A stretch of 64,000 nucleotides of DNA from JBGQBN01 sp041494805 (GCA_041494805.1 JBGQBN010000001.1:124001-188000); one strand, 5' to 3'. Shown: positions 50,955 to 60,575, numbered from the stretch's first letter. Translations and numbers: made by a program. The notes: generated by a model from the sequence alone, not told the origin.

Positions 50955-51878
50955 GTGAGGCACCTCGTCGTCATACTCGTCCTGCTCGCCTCGGCCTGCG
51001 CTCAAACCAGCCAGACCACGGCGGCGGAGAAGCAGCAACTGCTCTGGCAAAAACTCGAATCCAACATCAATGATGTGGACCACAACCTCGACGGCGTGCT
51101 CGGCGTCGCCATCCTTGATCTAACTTCCGGCCAGAAATTTCTCCTGCACGCTGACCAGATCTTTCCCCAGGCCAGTTCCATCAAGATCGCTGTCCTGGCC
51201 GAGCTCTACCGTCAGGCGCAAACCGGCAAACTGAAGCTCTCTGATCTCTATACCGTGCAATCCTCCGACCTGGTCCCCGACAGCGACATCATGGGCGGCC
51301 TTACTCCCGGAGTCACGCGGATCACTTTGCGTGACCTGGCCACGATGATGGTTGCGGTCAGCGACAACAGTGCCACCAATGTCCTGATCGACCGCGTAGG
51401 CATGGAGAACGTCAACGCGCTGCTGGATTCGCACGGGCTCAGCCATACCCGCCTGCGCCGCAAAATGATGGACCTGAAAGCTGCCAGCGAGGGCCGCGAA
51501 AACATTTCCACGCCGGGCGAGATGATGGCCCTCTTGGAAAATCTCTACCGCGGCAAGGTGCTCGACAAAGAGATGACAGAGGATTTCTTCAAGGTCCTGA
51601 GCACGCACAAGGCCAGCTTCATTCCGCGTGACCTGCCGGAAGGATTGAAGATTGCCAACAAACCCGGAGAGCTCGAAGGAGTGCGCAACGATTCGGGAGT
51701 AGTGTTCCTCGACAACCGTCCTTACGTGATCTGTGTGATGACCACCTATCTGAGGAACGAACGGGACGGGGAAGACGCGATTCGGAGGATTTCTCTGGCC
51801 ACGTATCGCATGTTTGACCGGATGGCGCGAGCGTCGGAGTATGGGCGCGTGATTTCACCGGGGAACAGTAGCAAATAG
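50955..51878 (+). CDS. Class A beta-lactamase-like serine hydrolase, exported
   Basis: 307 aa, GTG start with SD GGAGG. Signal peptide ending LLASAC, possibly a lipoprotein (weak lipobox). Active-site S74-x-x-K77 in QASSIKIAV, SDN loop S136-D-N138, and the third box as KPG in NKPGELEGVRND rather than KTG. The family covers beta-lactamases and DD-peptidases; the variant third box makes true penicillinase activity doubtful. A periplasmic cell-wall hydrolase is equally possible. Confidence 0.85.
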   Translation: MRHLVVILVLLASACAQTSQTTAAEKQQLLWQKLESNINDVDHNLDGVLGVAILDLTSGQKFLLHADQIFPQASSIKIAVLAELYRQAQTGKLKLSDLYTVQSSDLVPDSDIMGGLTPGVTRITLRDLATMMVAVSDNSATNVLIDRVGMENVNALLDSHGLSHTRLRRKMMDLKAASEGRENISTPGEMMALLENLYRGKVLDKEMTEDFFKVLSTHKASFIPRDLPEGLKIANKPGELEGVRNDSGVVFLDNRPYVICVMTTYLRNERDGEDAIRRISLATYRMFDRMARASEYGRVISPGNSSK

Positions 51879-51990
51879 TCGTCAAGCGTCAGGCATGTGG
51901 CGCCTTCCGATTGAGGGTTTGTGAAATACTGAATCGAGATGCCGTTACCAACTAGCTCGATCCTGGCGTCTGACACCCGTTTTTAGCCTG

Positions 51991-52009
51991 CCCTGAGCGA
52001 AGCGAAGGG
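51991..52009 (+). repeat. Short palindromic intergenic element
   Basis: CCCTGAGCGAAGCGAAGGG, an imperfect palindrome of a type widespread in bacterial genomes, before the 120-aa gene. Confidence 0.5.
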
Positions 52010-52024
52010 ACTGACGACTCACCA

Positions 52025-52387
52025 ATGACTATCCGTCGCATGAAGACCTACACGGGCGGCCAGGGATACGTCTACCAGTACTATTTTGTGGGCCAACGCG
52101 CCGCCCTGGCCAGTGACTCCCCTGGCCCAGCGACGGAATACATTTTCGACGTCACCTCTGATCGCAAGACGAAGTTCGCGGTGAGCGTCTTCCTGCCGGA
52201 GCAGGCGGTACGAGGCTGGGCCGCTGCTCACGGTCGCGCCCTGACCGATGCCGAACAGTATGGCGCCGTCAAGATGCGCTTGTTCCAGGGTTTCGACGAA
52301 ATCGAAGACATGATGACCGATGGCCGCAGCCTGCCTGTAGGCACCGATACACTGGAACAAGTCCTGGCTACGCTGGGCGTGCAATAG
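52025..52387 (+). CDS. Conserved protein of unknown function
   Basis: 120 aa. Soluble, mixed alpha/beta, starting MTIRRMKTYTGGQGYVYQYYFVGQRA, with TEYIFDVTSDRKTKFAVSVFL and a helical half ALTDAEQYGAVKMRLFQGFDE. No signal peptide. I do not recognise a family with a known activity. ATG at 52025 or 52040; neither has a good SD. Codon use and even composition support a real gene. Confidence 0.65.
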   Translation: MTIRRMKTYTGGQGYVYQYYFVGQRAALASDSPGPATEYIFDVTSDRKTKFAVSVFLPEQAVRGWAAAHGRALTDAEQYGAVKMRLFQGFDEIEDMMTDGRSLPVGTDTLEQVLATLGVQ

Positions 52388-52405
52388 CCAGACCCCATTT
52401 CCGGC

Positions 52406-52434
52406 CTTCGCGTCATTCCCAACGCAGACTATAA
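52406..52434 (+). promoter_or_regulatory. Promoter of the ccsA-hemACD operon
   Basis: -35 TTCGCG (52406-52411), 17-bp spacer, -10 TATAAT (52429-52434), 58 nt before the first ATG. Confidence 0.5.
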
Positions 52435-52492
52435 TCACCCCAGCGGATGGGGCGAGGGAGGCCTCCGCCGCTCCCGTACGATAGATCACGCT

Positions 52493-53308
52493 ATGCCCAT
52501 ACTTTGGCTGCGAGTCGCGCTGGGGTTCTACGCCGTGGGATTGCTCTATGCGCTGCTGGCGCTCACCCGCACCAGCGGTCTGCTGAATCGCATCGGATTC
52601 CCGGCCATGAGCCTGGGTATGGTATTTCACTTCGTTTCGCTGACGGAATCTGTACTTCTTTCCGGACAGCTAACCCTCACCTCGGTGCACAACTCGGAGT
52701 CGCTTCTGGCTCTGCTGATCATGGGAGCGTTCATGATTGTGTACCTGGTGTACCGCACCACGTCGCCCGGCATAGTGGTTTTTCCCCTCGTCTTCGTACT
52801 GACGTTCGTTGCCGCCACTGGCCAGCAACCTTTCCTGCTGACATCGCCAGGTCTGCGTACTGGCTGGCTGTTCGCTCATATCGCACTGATTTTTACTGGA
52901 TACGCCGCCCTCTTCCTGAGTTTCGGAGCGAGCCTTTTGTACCTGGTTCAGGAACATAGCTTGAAATCGAAGAAGCCGGCGGGAATACTGCTACGGCTGC
53001 CTGCCCTGGAGGTGATCGACGAAATCGGATACCGCTCGCTTCTTCTCGGCTTTCCCTTCATGACGCTGGGTCTGATCGCCGGCACGGTGGTGGCACAGGC
53101 GACGTTCGGGCGCGTGAATTTGCTTGATCCCAAGATTCTGCTTTCGGTTCTGATGTGGGTCGTCTACATGGTGATGCTCTACACCCGCTGGAACGCGGGC
53201 TGGCGCGGACGGCGCGCCGCCTATCTGGCCACCGGAGCTTTTGTCGCGGCGGTGGTCGCGTGGGCAGCCAACTACTTCAGCGCCATTCACAGGTTTGTGC
53301 AGTCATGA
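52493..53308 (+). CDS. ccsA: Cytochrome c biogenesis protein CcsA/HemX family
   Basis: 271 aa with eight predicted membrane helices. CcsA family motifs: MVFHFVSLTESV, SVHNSESLLAL, GWLFAHIALIFTGYAALFLSFGASLLYLVQE. The protein takes part in haem delivery to cytochrome c in system II or regulates HemA as HemX. The start of hemA overlaps its stop (ATGA). Together with hemA, hemC and hemD it forms a haem operon. Confidence 0.88.
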   Translation: MPILWLRVALGFYAVGLLYALLALTRTSGLLNRIGFPAMSLGMVFHFVSLTESVLLSGQLTLTSVHNSESLLALLIMGAFMIVYLVYRTTSPGIVVFPLVFVLTFVAATGQQPFLLTSPGLRTGWLFAHIALIFTGYAALFLSFGASLLYLVQEHSLKSKKPAGILLRLPALEVIDEIGYRSLLLGFPFMTLGLIAGTVVAQATFGRVNLLDPKILLSVLMWVVYMVMLYTRWNAGWRGRRAAYLATGAFVAAVVAWAANYFSAIHRFVQS

Positions 53309-54609
53309 ACCTCCAGCTCATCGGCATCAATCACAAGACCGCACCGGTCGAGGTACGCGAGCGCTTGGCCATCCCTGAATCGCGGCTGCCGGACGCCATG
53401 AAGCGCCTGCTGCAGCACCCCGGGGTGGATGAAGGGCTGATCCTGTGTACCTGTAATCGGGTGGAACTGCTGACTCAGACCAAGAACGGCAGCGTCAACC
53501 TGCGTGAATTTCTGGGCAACTACTTCAAAGTGAACCCTGCTGAGTTAGAGCCCTACCTGTACGAGTACCGCGAAGCGGACGCCATTCGTCACCTGTTTCG
53601 CGTGACCGCCAGCCTCGACTCCATGGTGGTGGGCGAGCCACAGATCCTGGGGCAGGTGAAGGAAGCCTATGCCACCGCGCGGGCAGTGGGCGCAGTCCAC
53701 TCGCAGCTGGATTTGCTTCTTACCCGTGCCTTCGCGGTGGCCAAGCGAGTTCGCACCGAGACGGCGGTTGGATCGTCTGCGGTTTCCGTGGCCTCCGTCG
53801 CGGTGGAGTTGGCCAAGAAAATCTTCGGATCGTTAAACGGCAAGCAGGTTTATCTGGTCGGCGCGGGAAAGATGAGCGAACTGGCGGCGCGGCATTTGAT
53901 CGCCCACGGCGCGGCTTCCATCTTCGTGGCCAATCGCACCTACGAACGCGCCACTCAGCTGGCGGCCAAGTTCAATGGCCAAGCTATCCGCTTCGAGGAA
54001 CTTTACAACACCTGCGATCGTGCCGATATCGTCATCTCCTCGACCGGCGCTCCCGTCGCTATTTTCCGCCGGGAGCATGGCGAACGTTTTCTCAGCCGGC
54101 GCAAGAACCGCCCCATGTTCTTTATTGATATTGCGGTGCCCCGCGACGTCGATCCGGAGATGAACAAGCTGGACGGCATCTTCGTGTACGACATCGACGA
54201 CCTGCAGCAGGCCGTCGAATCGCACGTCGCCGACCGCCGGAAAGAAGCCGAACGCGCCGAGGATATCGTCAGCAGCGAAGTCGTCCGTTTCCAGGAGCGT
54301 TTGCAGACGCTCGATGTTGTGCCCACCATCGTCTCCCTGCAGGACCACCTGGAAACCATTCGCCAGGCGGAGATTGATCGGGTACGTGGCCGACTGGGAC
54401 CGCTTTCGCCCGAACAGGAGCTTGCTCTGGAGTCGCTCACCCACGGCATCGTGAACAAAATCATGCACACCCCCATTACTACGTTGAAGACGGCGGCGCG
54501 TGAGGCCGAAGCAACCACCGTGATCGACATCGTTCGCCGCCTGTTCAACCTTCAGGAAAAAGACAAGAAGCCAGCGAAGTCAGGCAGCGGGCCGGGAGCA
54601 CAAAGCTAG
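53305..54609 (+). CDS. hemA: Glutamyl-tRNA reductase
   Basis: 434 aa. Catalytic C50 in LCTCNRVELL, conserved GINHKTAPVEVRE, MVVGEPQILGQVKEAY, and NAD(P)H domain GAGKMSELAA. It reduces Glu-tRNA to glutamate-1-semialdehyde, the first step of C5-pathway haem synthesis. Start overlaps ccsA by 4 nt; hemC overlaps its stop codon by 1 nt. Confidence 0.97.
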   Translation: MNLQLIGINHKTAPVEVRERLAIPESRLPDAMKRLLQHPGVDEGLILCTCNRVELLTQTKNGSVNLREFLGNYFKVNPAELEPYLYEYREADAIRHLFRVTASLDSMVVGEPQILGQVKEAYATARAVGAVHSQLDLLLTRAFAVAKRVRTETAVGSSAVSVASVAVELAKKIFGSLNGKQVYLVGAGKMSELAARHLIAHGAASIFVANRTYERATQLAAKFNGQAIRFEELYNTCDRADIVISSTGAPVAIFRREHGERFLSRRKNRPMFFIDIAVPRDVDPEMNKLDGIFVYDIDDLQQAVESHVADRRKEAERAEDIVSSEVVRFQERLQTLDVVPTIVSLQDHLETIRQAEIDRVRGRLGPLSPEQELALESLTHGIVNKIMHTPITTLKTAAREAEATTVIDIVRRLFNLQEKDKKPAKSGSGPGAQS

Positions 54610-55550
54610 TGGCCCGGCTGCGTATCGGTTCCCGGGGATCTCAACTCGCTCTCTGGCAGGCCAACCACATCAGCGCCCTGCTGCTTGAGCGCGGCCATGA
54701 CGTCGAGATAGAAATCATCAAGACGACCGGAGACAAGATCACCGATGTCGCTCTCGCCAAGGTTGGCACCAAGGGCATGTTCACCAAAGAAATTGAGGAG
54801 GCTCTTGCTGGCGGACGCGTTGATTTTGCGGTGCATAGCTTGAAGGACCTTCCCACCGAGATTCCGCCCGGGTTTGAAATCGTGGCCATCACCAAACGTG
54901 AGAATCCACGCGACGTCTTCTGCTCGGCCAAATACAAAAGCATCGATGACTTGCCGCAGAAAGCGCGTGTCGGTACTAGCAGCCTGCGCCGCCAGGCACA
55001 ATTGAAGGCGCTACGGCCCGACCTCGAAATTCATCCCTTGCGCGGCAATGTGGACACCCGCTTGCGCAAGCTCGAGGCGGGTGAATACGACGCGATCATC
55101 CTGGCCGCGGCCGGGCTCAATCGATTGGGAAAAACGGAGTTGATCCGCCAGGTGATTCCTGCGGAGATCATGTGTCCGGCAGCCGGCCAGGGGGCCTTGG
55201 GGATCGAAATCCGCACCGGTGATTCCAGTACCCGGCAGCTGCTTGCGTTTTTGGACGATGCCGCGGCCCGTGCGTCAACCTCCTGCGAGCGAGCGCTACT
55301 CAATGAGTTGGGCGGGGGCTGCCAGGTCCCCATCGGTGCCTTTGCCGAAGTTCATAAGGATGACGGCCGCCTGCATCTTGACGCCATCGTGGCTCGCCCG
55401 GACGGAACCAAAGTCTTGCGCGAATCTGGCGAGGGCATGGACCCGGTTCAACTCGGGGTAGCTGTGGGCAAGGCCTTGCTGAAGCGTGGTGGGGATGAGA
55501 TTCTGGAAGAAGTCTATGGCCAGGGCGCGGCCGCGCCGCAGCAGCCGTGA
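54609..55550 (+). CDS. hemC: Hydroxymethylbilane synthase (porphobilinogen deaminase)
   Basis: 313 aa, GTG start overlapping the hemA stop. Dipyrromethane cofactor Cys C238 in LGGGCQVPIGAFA, catalytic D80 in SLKDLPTE, GTSSLRRQAQL, and AAGQGALGIE. It joins four porphobilinogens into hydroxymethylbilane, which HemD then cyclises. Confidence 0.97.
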   Translation: MARLRIGSRGSQLALWQANHISALLLERGHDVEIEIIKTTGDKITDVALAKVGTKGMFTKEIEEALAGGRVDFAVHSLKDLPTEIPPGFEIVAITKRENPRDVFCSAKYKSIDDLPQKARVGTSSLRRQAQLKALRPDLEIHPLRGNVDTRLRKLEAGEYDAIILAAAGLNRLGKTELIRQVIPAEIMCPAAGQGALGIEIRTGDSSTRQLLAFLDDAAARASTSCERALLNELGGGCQVPIGAFAEVHKDDGRLHLDAIVARPDGTKVLRESGEGMDPVQLGVAVGKALLKRGGDEILEEVYGQGAAAPQQP

Positions 55551-56359
55551 TGACCACGCAGCGCTCGGCCCGTCCACTGGCTGGACTTCGCATCCTCGTA
55601 GGCCGTGCCCGCCACCAGGCTGGCACGCTCTCCTCCAGCTTGCGCGATCTGGGTGCCCAAGTTCTCGAAATTCCTTTCATCGAAATCCGCAAACCGCCCT
55701 CTTTCAAGCCTCTGGATAGCGCCCTGGAAAATCTTCGCGACTACGACTGGCTTATCCTCACCAGCGTGAACGGCGTTGAGGCTCTATGGGAGCGCCTCAA
55801 GAAACTCCGGCTAACGCGAAAGTACCTGCAGCATTTGAAAATCGCCGCCATCGGTCCAGCGACGAAGCAGGCGCTCGAGAAACGTGGAATCAAGGTGAAT
55901 GTTGTCCCCAAGGAGTACGTCGCCGAGTCAGTGGTCAGGAGCTTGCGCCGGCAGGCAAGAGGTAAGCGTGTACTACTGGTGCGCGCCAAAGTTGCCCGCG
56001 ACGTGATCCCTCGTGAGTTGCGCAAGCTGGGCGCCCAGGTGGACGTGGTTGAGGCATACGAAACCGTGATCCCTCAATCCTCGCGCGCACGTCTGCGTCG
56101 CGTTCTGAACAACCCCAAGGGCCGGCCGGATGTGATCACGTTCACCAGCTCCTCGACGGTGAGAAACTTCGTGGCACTTCTGGAAAAACCGAATGGACGA
56201 GCCGCCCGTGCCCAGACGAACAGGCTTGCGGGCATACGATTCGCCTCCATCGGCCCGGTTACTTCCTCCACTCTTCGTGAGTTTGCACTCCGCGTTGACA
56301 TCGAAGCCAGCGAGTACACCATCCCCGGGTTGGTCCGGGCCATTGTCAGGTCGATGTGA
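55550..56359 (+). CDS. hemD: Uroporphyrinogen-III synthase
   Basis: 269 aa from ATG at 55550; a GTG at 55547 is an alternative. Two-lobed HemD pattern: LILVGRARHQAGTLSS-like start, ILTSVNGVEALWERL, KVLLVRAKVARDVIPREL, VEAYETVIP, FTSSSTVRNFV and SIGPVTSSTLREF. It closes and inverts ring D. The family is poorly conserved, but position after hemC makes the call firm. Confidence 0.93.
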   Translation: MTTQRSARPLAGLRILVGRARHQAGTLSSSLRDLGAQVLEIPFIEIRKPPSFKPLDSALENLRDYDWLILTSVNGVEALWERLKKLRLTRKYLQHLKIAAIGPATKQALEKRGIKVNVVPKEYVAESVVRSLRRQARGKRVLLVRAKVARDVIPRELRKLGAQVDVVEAYETVIPQSSRARLRRVLNNPKGRPDVITFTSSSTVRNFVALLEKPNGRAARAQTNRLAGIRFASIGPVTSSTLREFALRVDIEASEYTIPGLVRAIVRSM

Positions 56360-56371
56360 CCGGGGCACAAC

Positions 56372-56416
56372 CCAATCTGTGCTACCGATCTGTACTACAC
56401 CGATCTGTACTAAAAT
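56372..56416 (+). promoter_or_regulatory. Three 13-bp direct repeats overlapping the -10 of the M28 peptidase gene
   Basis: CCAATCTGTGCTA (56372-56384), CCGATCTGTACTA (56385-56397) and again CCGATCTGTACTA (56400-56412). The last copy supplies the first bases of TAAAAT (56411-56416), a candidate -10. It may be an operator array or a tandem duplication. Confidence 0.45.
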
Positions 56417-56467
56417 ATCCGCCGCTTATCGTGACCCGAAAATATCGAACCCGAGGTGAATCTGCTG

Positions 56468-58117
56468 ATGCCGGGATATCTGGCCGCCCTGTTGCTCGTG
56501 CTCCTGCCGTTCCTGCCCGTCCAAGCCCAGACCGATTTTCCACTCGACCAACTTCTGGCCCGCATCCGCCCGGAGGGCATTCGCGCTCACATCGCCTTCC
56601 TCGCCGACGACCTGCTCGAAGGCCGCGGTACCGGCACGCGCGGCTACCAGCTGGCCGCCAACTACATTCAAGCTCAGTTTGAAGAGATGGGGTTAAAGCC
56701 CGCCGGTGTGGATGGCAGCTACTTTCAGAATGTCCGCTTCCGCCGCATCGAGCTGGTTCCGGAAAAGACTTCGGCCATCGTCAAGCGCAATGGCCAGGAA
56801 CAAAAGTTGACATTCGATATTGACTACGTTGCGCGCGGCAGCGAGCTCTATACCGACAGCACGATCGAAGCGCCCGTGGTCTTTGTGGGCTATGGCGTGA
56901 CCGCTCCTGAGTTCAACTACGACGACTACGCGGGTGTCGACGTGAAGGGAAAGATCGTTATCATGTTCTACGGTGCCCCTAAATCCTTCCCTTCGGCGCC
57001 CCAGGCACACTACTCCGCTGGTCCGGTGAAGGCGGAGAGTGCGGTTGCTCATGGCGCGATTGGAATGCTGAGCATCTGGGCCGGATCCATTGAAGAGCGG
57101 ATTCCATTTCCGCGGGTGGTCCGCTTCTTCCAGCAGCCGGCCATGCGCTGGCTGGACGACCACAGCATGCCCAACGACGCGCAACCCAAAATTCGCGCCT
57201 CGGCACTGCTGAGCAGTTCCGCGGCATCGCAAATGTTCGAGGGGGCTTCCAAGTCATTCAAGGAGGCGATGGCAGTGGCCGCCGAAAGTAAGCCGCAGGC
57301 CTTCGCGCTGCCCGTCAGCGTCGCTCTACATTTAGTGAGCCGACATTCCGAGGTTGACAGTCCCAACATTGCTGCAATCCTGCCGGGCTCTGACCCGCAG
57401 TTGAAAAACGAATACGTAGTCTTCACTGCTCATGCTGACCATCTCGGGATTGGCGTGCCGGTGGATGGCGATTCCATCTACAACGGCGCCAACGACGACG
57501 CTTCCGGCGTTGCTGCGTTGCTCGAGATCGCCCGCGCCCTGAGTTCCATCCCCACACCACCCCGGCGCTCGATTCTTTTTCTGGCGGTGACTGGTGAGGA
57601 GGAAGGCTTGCTGGGTTCAGATTATTTTGCGCACTATCCGACTGTACCGCTGAAACAGATCGTCGCTGACATCAACATGGACGGCGTGACTCTATTCTAC
57701 GACTTTCGCGACGTGGTGCCGCTTGGGGCAGAGCACTCCAGCCTCGGCCCGGTGGTGGGCGACGTCGCTCAACACTTCGGCCTCGAGGTCAGTCCCGACC
57801 CCATGCCCGAGGAAGTCTACTTCATCCGCAGCGACCAGTATTCGTTCGTCAAGCAGGGCGTGCCCTCAGTATTTCTCAGCGAAGGCTTCAAGACCGTGGA
57901 CCCCAAGCTCGACGGCAAGAAGATTTCCGAAGAATGGGAGCAGAAGTACTACCACACACCCAAAGACGACATGAAGCAGCCCTACCTGAACTTCAATGCG
58001 GCCGCAAAATGTACGCGCGTCGACCTCGCGATCGGATATGAATTGGCGCAGCAGACGGAACGTCCACACTGGAACCACGGTGATTTCTTTGAGAGATTTG
58101 TGAAAGGCGGTCATTAG
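56468..58117 (+). CDS. Secreted M28 family aminopeptidase with PA domain
   Basis: 549 aa from ATG at 56468 with SD GAGGTG (a GTG at 56456 is possible). Signal peptide ending VQAQ. A PA domain (about 125-250) is inserted before the M28 catalytic fold. Zinc ligands: H in TAHADHLG, D in NGANDDASGVAAL, E in GEEEGLLGS, D in VADINMDG, and H in YYHTPKDD. Cleaves N-terminal residues from peptides outside the cytoplasm. The stop codon is the first part of a heptamer array. Confidence 0.93.
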   Translation: MPGYLAALLLVLLPFLPVQAQTDFPLDQLLARIRPEGIRAHIAFLADDLLEGRGTGTRGYQLAANYIQAQFEEMGLKPAGVDGSYFQNVRFRRIELVPEKTSAIVKRNGQEQKLTFDIDYVARGSELYTDSTIEAPVVFVGYGVTAPEFNYDDYAGVDVKGKIVIMFYGAPKSFPSAPQAHYSAGPVKAESAVAHGAIGMLSIWAGSIEERIPFPRVVRFFQQPAMRWLDDHSMPNDAQPKIRASALLSSSAASQMFEGASKSFKEAMAVAAESKPQAFALPVSVALHLVSRHSEVDSPNIAAILPGSDPQLKNEYVVFTAHADHLGIGVPVDGDSIYNGANDDASGVAALLEIARALSSIPTPPRRSILFLAVTGEEEGLLGSDYFAHYPTVPLKQIVADINMDGVTLFYDFRDVVPLGAEHSSLGPVVGDVAQHFGLEVSPDPMPEEVYFIRSDQYSFVKQGVPSVFLSEGFKTVDPKLDGKKISEEWEQKYYHTPKDDMKQPYLNFNAAAKCTRVDLAIGYELAQQTERPHWNHGDFFERFVKGGH

Positions 58118-58150
58118 TCGTTGGTCGATAGTCGTTGGCCGAAGGTCGGG
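58116..58150 (+). repeat. Heptamer array starting in the M28 peptidase stop codon
   Basis: Five 7-bp units: AGTCGTT, GGTCGAT, AGTCGTT, GGCCGAA and GGTCGGG. The A of the TAG stop is the first base of the array. Confidence 0.8.
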
Positions 58151-58535
58151 ATCGGCACGAAACACGTAGGGACAGCCGCCTCGGCTGTCCGGCCGGGAAG
58201 AGCTCGGCGGCATGCGGAATCAATAACATAGCCTGAGGTTATCCAAGAGAGTAGTGGTTTCGGCTGGCAAGGGCCGCCAATCGCCCTTTGGCCGGTCTCC
58301 AGGAATGTCCCGCAATCGCGCGGAAACAGCCCTAGCGTCGACGATCGGGTAGCGGGAGGACTTGGAGGCCATCCCGTGACGAAGAGGCCCTCAGATCGAC
58401 TCTTATTAAAATATTATCTTATAGCTAACAATATCGTCTCAGCTTGGAACGAGCTGCGTGCCCACTCTCACTCCCCAGCGGCTTTGCCGGCCGCCGGGAC
58501 CGGCCGAAGCTTTGTCCCCACACAACCATTCTGGA
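58118..58535. other. Intergenic region with repeats, no gene
   Basis: 418 bp between convergent M28 and S9 peptidase genes. Contains the heptamer array, a family A element and, around 58400-58440, an AT-rich patch with TATCTTATAGC. No coding frame is supported. Confidence 0.6.
58163..58208 (+). repeat. REP-like element family A
   Basis: CACGTAGGGACAGCC with GGCTGTCC (stem 1), then GCCG (58192-58195) with CGGC (58205-58208) (stem 2). Confidence 0.7.
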
Positions 58536-60509
58536 CTACTGGGTCAGCGAGCATCCGCAGTCCGCCGGCGGCACGTGCGCCTTCAGGAAGCTGGCGACAC
58601 GCTGGTAGGCGTCGATCTGATTTTCCACGCGGGCGAAACCGTGGCCTTCATTTTCATACACTTTGTATTCCACCACTCCACCGCGCTTCTTGATGGCATC
58701 GACCACCTGCTGTGATTCTGTCTTGGGGCAGCGCGGATCATGCCCGCCTGCAAGCAGCAACAACGGAGCCTTGACCTGGTCGATGAAGTGAATCGGCGAG
58801 CGCTCCTCGAATAGCGCTTTGTTCTTCACCGGATCGCCCATGGTGGCGAGGTCGGACTGCTGCAGCACCGGATCTTCGTTCTCTATTTCCGTAAACCAGT
58901 TCACGAAAGGCACGATGGGCACACCCGCGGCCCACATGTCCGGCGCTTTGGTCACGCCCATCATGGTCATGTAGCCGCCATAGCTGCCGCCCATCAGGAT
59001 CAGCTTCTTGGGATCGACGTAGCCGGTTTGCTGGATCCATTCCGCGGCGGCCAGCACATCCTGCAAATCGCCACCTCCCATGTCGAACAGGTTCGCCTGC
59101 TGGAATTCCTTGCCATAGCCGGTGGAGCCGCGATAGTTGGGTGCGATCACGATGTAGCCCTGGTTAGCGGCGTACTGGATGAAGCGGTTGAACGAGTTCA
59201 CCGTCTGCGATGTGGGCCCGCCGTGTACGTACACAATTGCCGGACTCACCGCCTGTCGGGGAAGGTTGTAGGGTATGTACACAAATGCCGAGATGGTCCA
59301 CTTGCCGTCACGGCTGGGATAGTGCACCAGAAACGGCTCGACCATGTCTTCGGCGCGTACGCCCGCCACCAGCGCGTGCGTGACCTGATGTGATTTGCCA
59401 TCCGCCCGGGAATACACCCAGACATCATTCGGTGAGTTGGGACCGTTGTGGTAGTAGAGCAGGTGCAAGCCATCGCGGGTGAACGAGGACTCAGCGCCGC
59501 CTAATCCGTTCACGCCCTTGGGCAGTGGCAGGGAAGTGGTTTTTCCGCCGGCTAGTTCATGCAGATAAATGTCGGTGTTGCCGTCCAGGTTGGCCGTCCA
59601 GTTGACAAACTTTCCGTCGGGAGAAAAATTGCCTCCGTTGATCTCCCACTTGTCTTTGGTCAGCCAGGTGATTTTCTTGGACGCGACGTCGAGCAGCGCC
59701 ACGTTGTCATACCCGTTGTTGGCGCTTGAGGTGATGAGCAGTTTTGTTCCGTCCGGCGAGAAGTCATTGGCGGTGTACAGCTGTTCACCCTGGTGCGGCG
59801 TAACCAGTGTGCTCTTTCCAGTGGCGACCTCCGCTACAAAAACATTCGAATCCGTGCCCTTGGCCTGCTGCTGGGTGTAGGCGATCCATTTGCCATTGCC
59901 AGACCAGACCGCTCCGACGTTCAACTTGTCCTTGGGCGTACCGCTAGTCAGGTGCTTGGTCTCGCGCATTAGCGTGTCGTACACATCGATCTCAAGCACC
60001 GACGAAGTTCTCGGCTTCACTAGGTAGGCGAGATAGCGGCCATCGGGCGACCAGGCAGGACTCTCTTCCGCGGTCTCGCGCGTGTTGGTGAGATTCACTA
60101 CCTGACCGGTCTTGGGCGAGACCAGAAAGATATCCCACTGCTCGTCGCCGTCGTAGTCGGACTGGTAGGCGATCCACTTGCCGTCAGGCGACCAGGCTGG
60201 CGAAGCCTGGCGCTGGTCGCTGATGGTGAGTTGCGAAGGCCATCCTCCAGCCGCGGGAATGAGCCAAAGATTATTGCGGCCGCTGATGTTGGTGACAAAC
60301 GCGATAGTCTTGCCGTCGGGCGACCACCCAGTCCCGCCGATGGATCGAGTCATGTACACCTTTTCAATGGAAAGACTCTTCTCCACCTGCGCGTTGGGTT
60401 TGCTGGTGATCTGTTTGGGGTCGGTAACGGCCTGGGGCGCGGGTAGGGTTTGGGGCAGCGTGAAAGTGCTCATGATGATGACGATAACAAACAGAATAAG
60501 AGTGCGCAT
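58536..60509 (-). CDS. S9 family prolyl oligopeptidase-type serine peptidase (DPP IV/acylaminoacyl-like)
   Basis: 657 aa with signal peptide (MRTLILFVIVIIMSTFTLPQ). N-terminal propeller with WSPDGKTIAFVTN, WSPDGKWIAYQSD and WSPDGRYLAYLV repeats. C-terminal alpha/beta hydrolase with Ser nucleophile in GGSYGGYMT, Asp in AGGHDPRCP and His in NEGHGFA. Secreted or periplasmic peptidase cleaving short peptides. Convergent with the M28 peptidase, so two exported peptidases sit side by side. Confidence 0.93.
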   Translation of the reverse strand: MRTLILFVIVIIMSTFTLPQTLPAPQAVTDPKQITSKPNAQVEKSLSIEKVYMTRSIGGTGWSPDGKTIAFVTNISGRNNLWLIPAAGGWPSQLTISDQRQASPAWSPDGKWIAYQSDYDGDEQWDIFLVSPKTGQVVNLTNTRETAEESPAWSPDGRYLAYLVKPRTSSVLEIDVYDTLMRETKHLTSGTPKDKLNVGAVWSGNGKWIAYTQQQAKGTDSNVFVAEVATGKSTLVTPHQGEQLYTANDFSPDGTKLLITSSANNGYDNVALLDVASKKITWLTKDKWEINGGNFSPDGKFVNWTANLDGNTDIYLHELAGGKTTSLPLPKGVNGLGGAESSFTRDGLHLLYYHNGPNSPNDVWVYSRADGKSHQVTHALVAGVRAEDMVEPFLVHYPSRDGKWTISAFVYIPYNLPRQAVSPAIVYVHGGPTSQTVNSFNRFIQYAANQGYIVIAPNYRGSTGYGKEFQQANLFDMGGGDLQDVLAAAEWIQQTGYVDPKKLILMGGSYGGYMTMMGVTKAPDMWAAGVPIVPFVNWFTEIENEDPVLQQSDLATMGDPVKNKALFEERSPIHFIDQVKAPLLLLAGGHDPRCPKTESQQVVDAIKKRGGVVEYKVYENEGHGFARVENQIDAYQRVASFLKAHVPPADCGCSLTQ

Positions 60510-60575
60510 GCGGGTCCTCGGGGTCAGAGAAGGAAAAGTGTAGCAGAGACACGGAGGCTCTCCGGCACCGACCCT

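Noticed and set aside
58376..58715. Plus-strand frames between the two peptidase genes
   Set aside because: Antisense to the S9 peptidase end or biased composition; no RBS.
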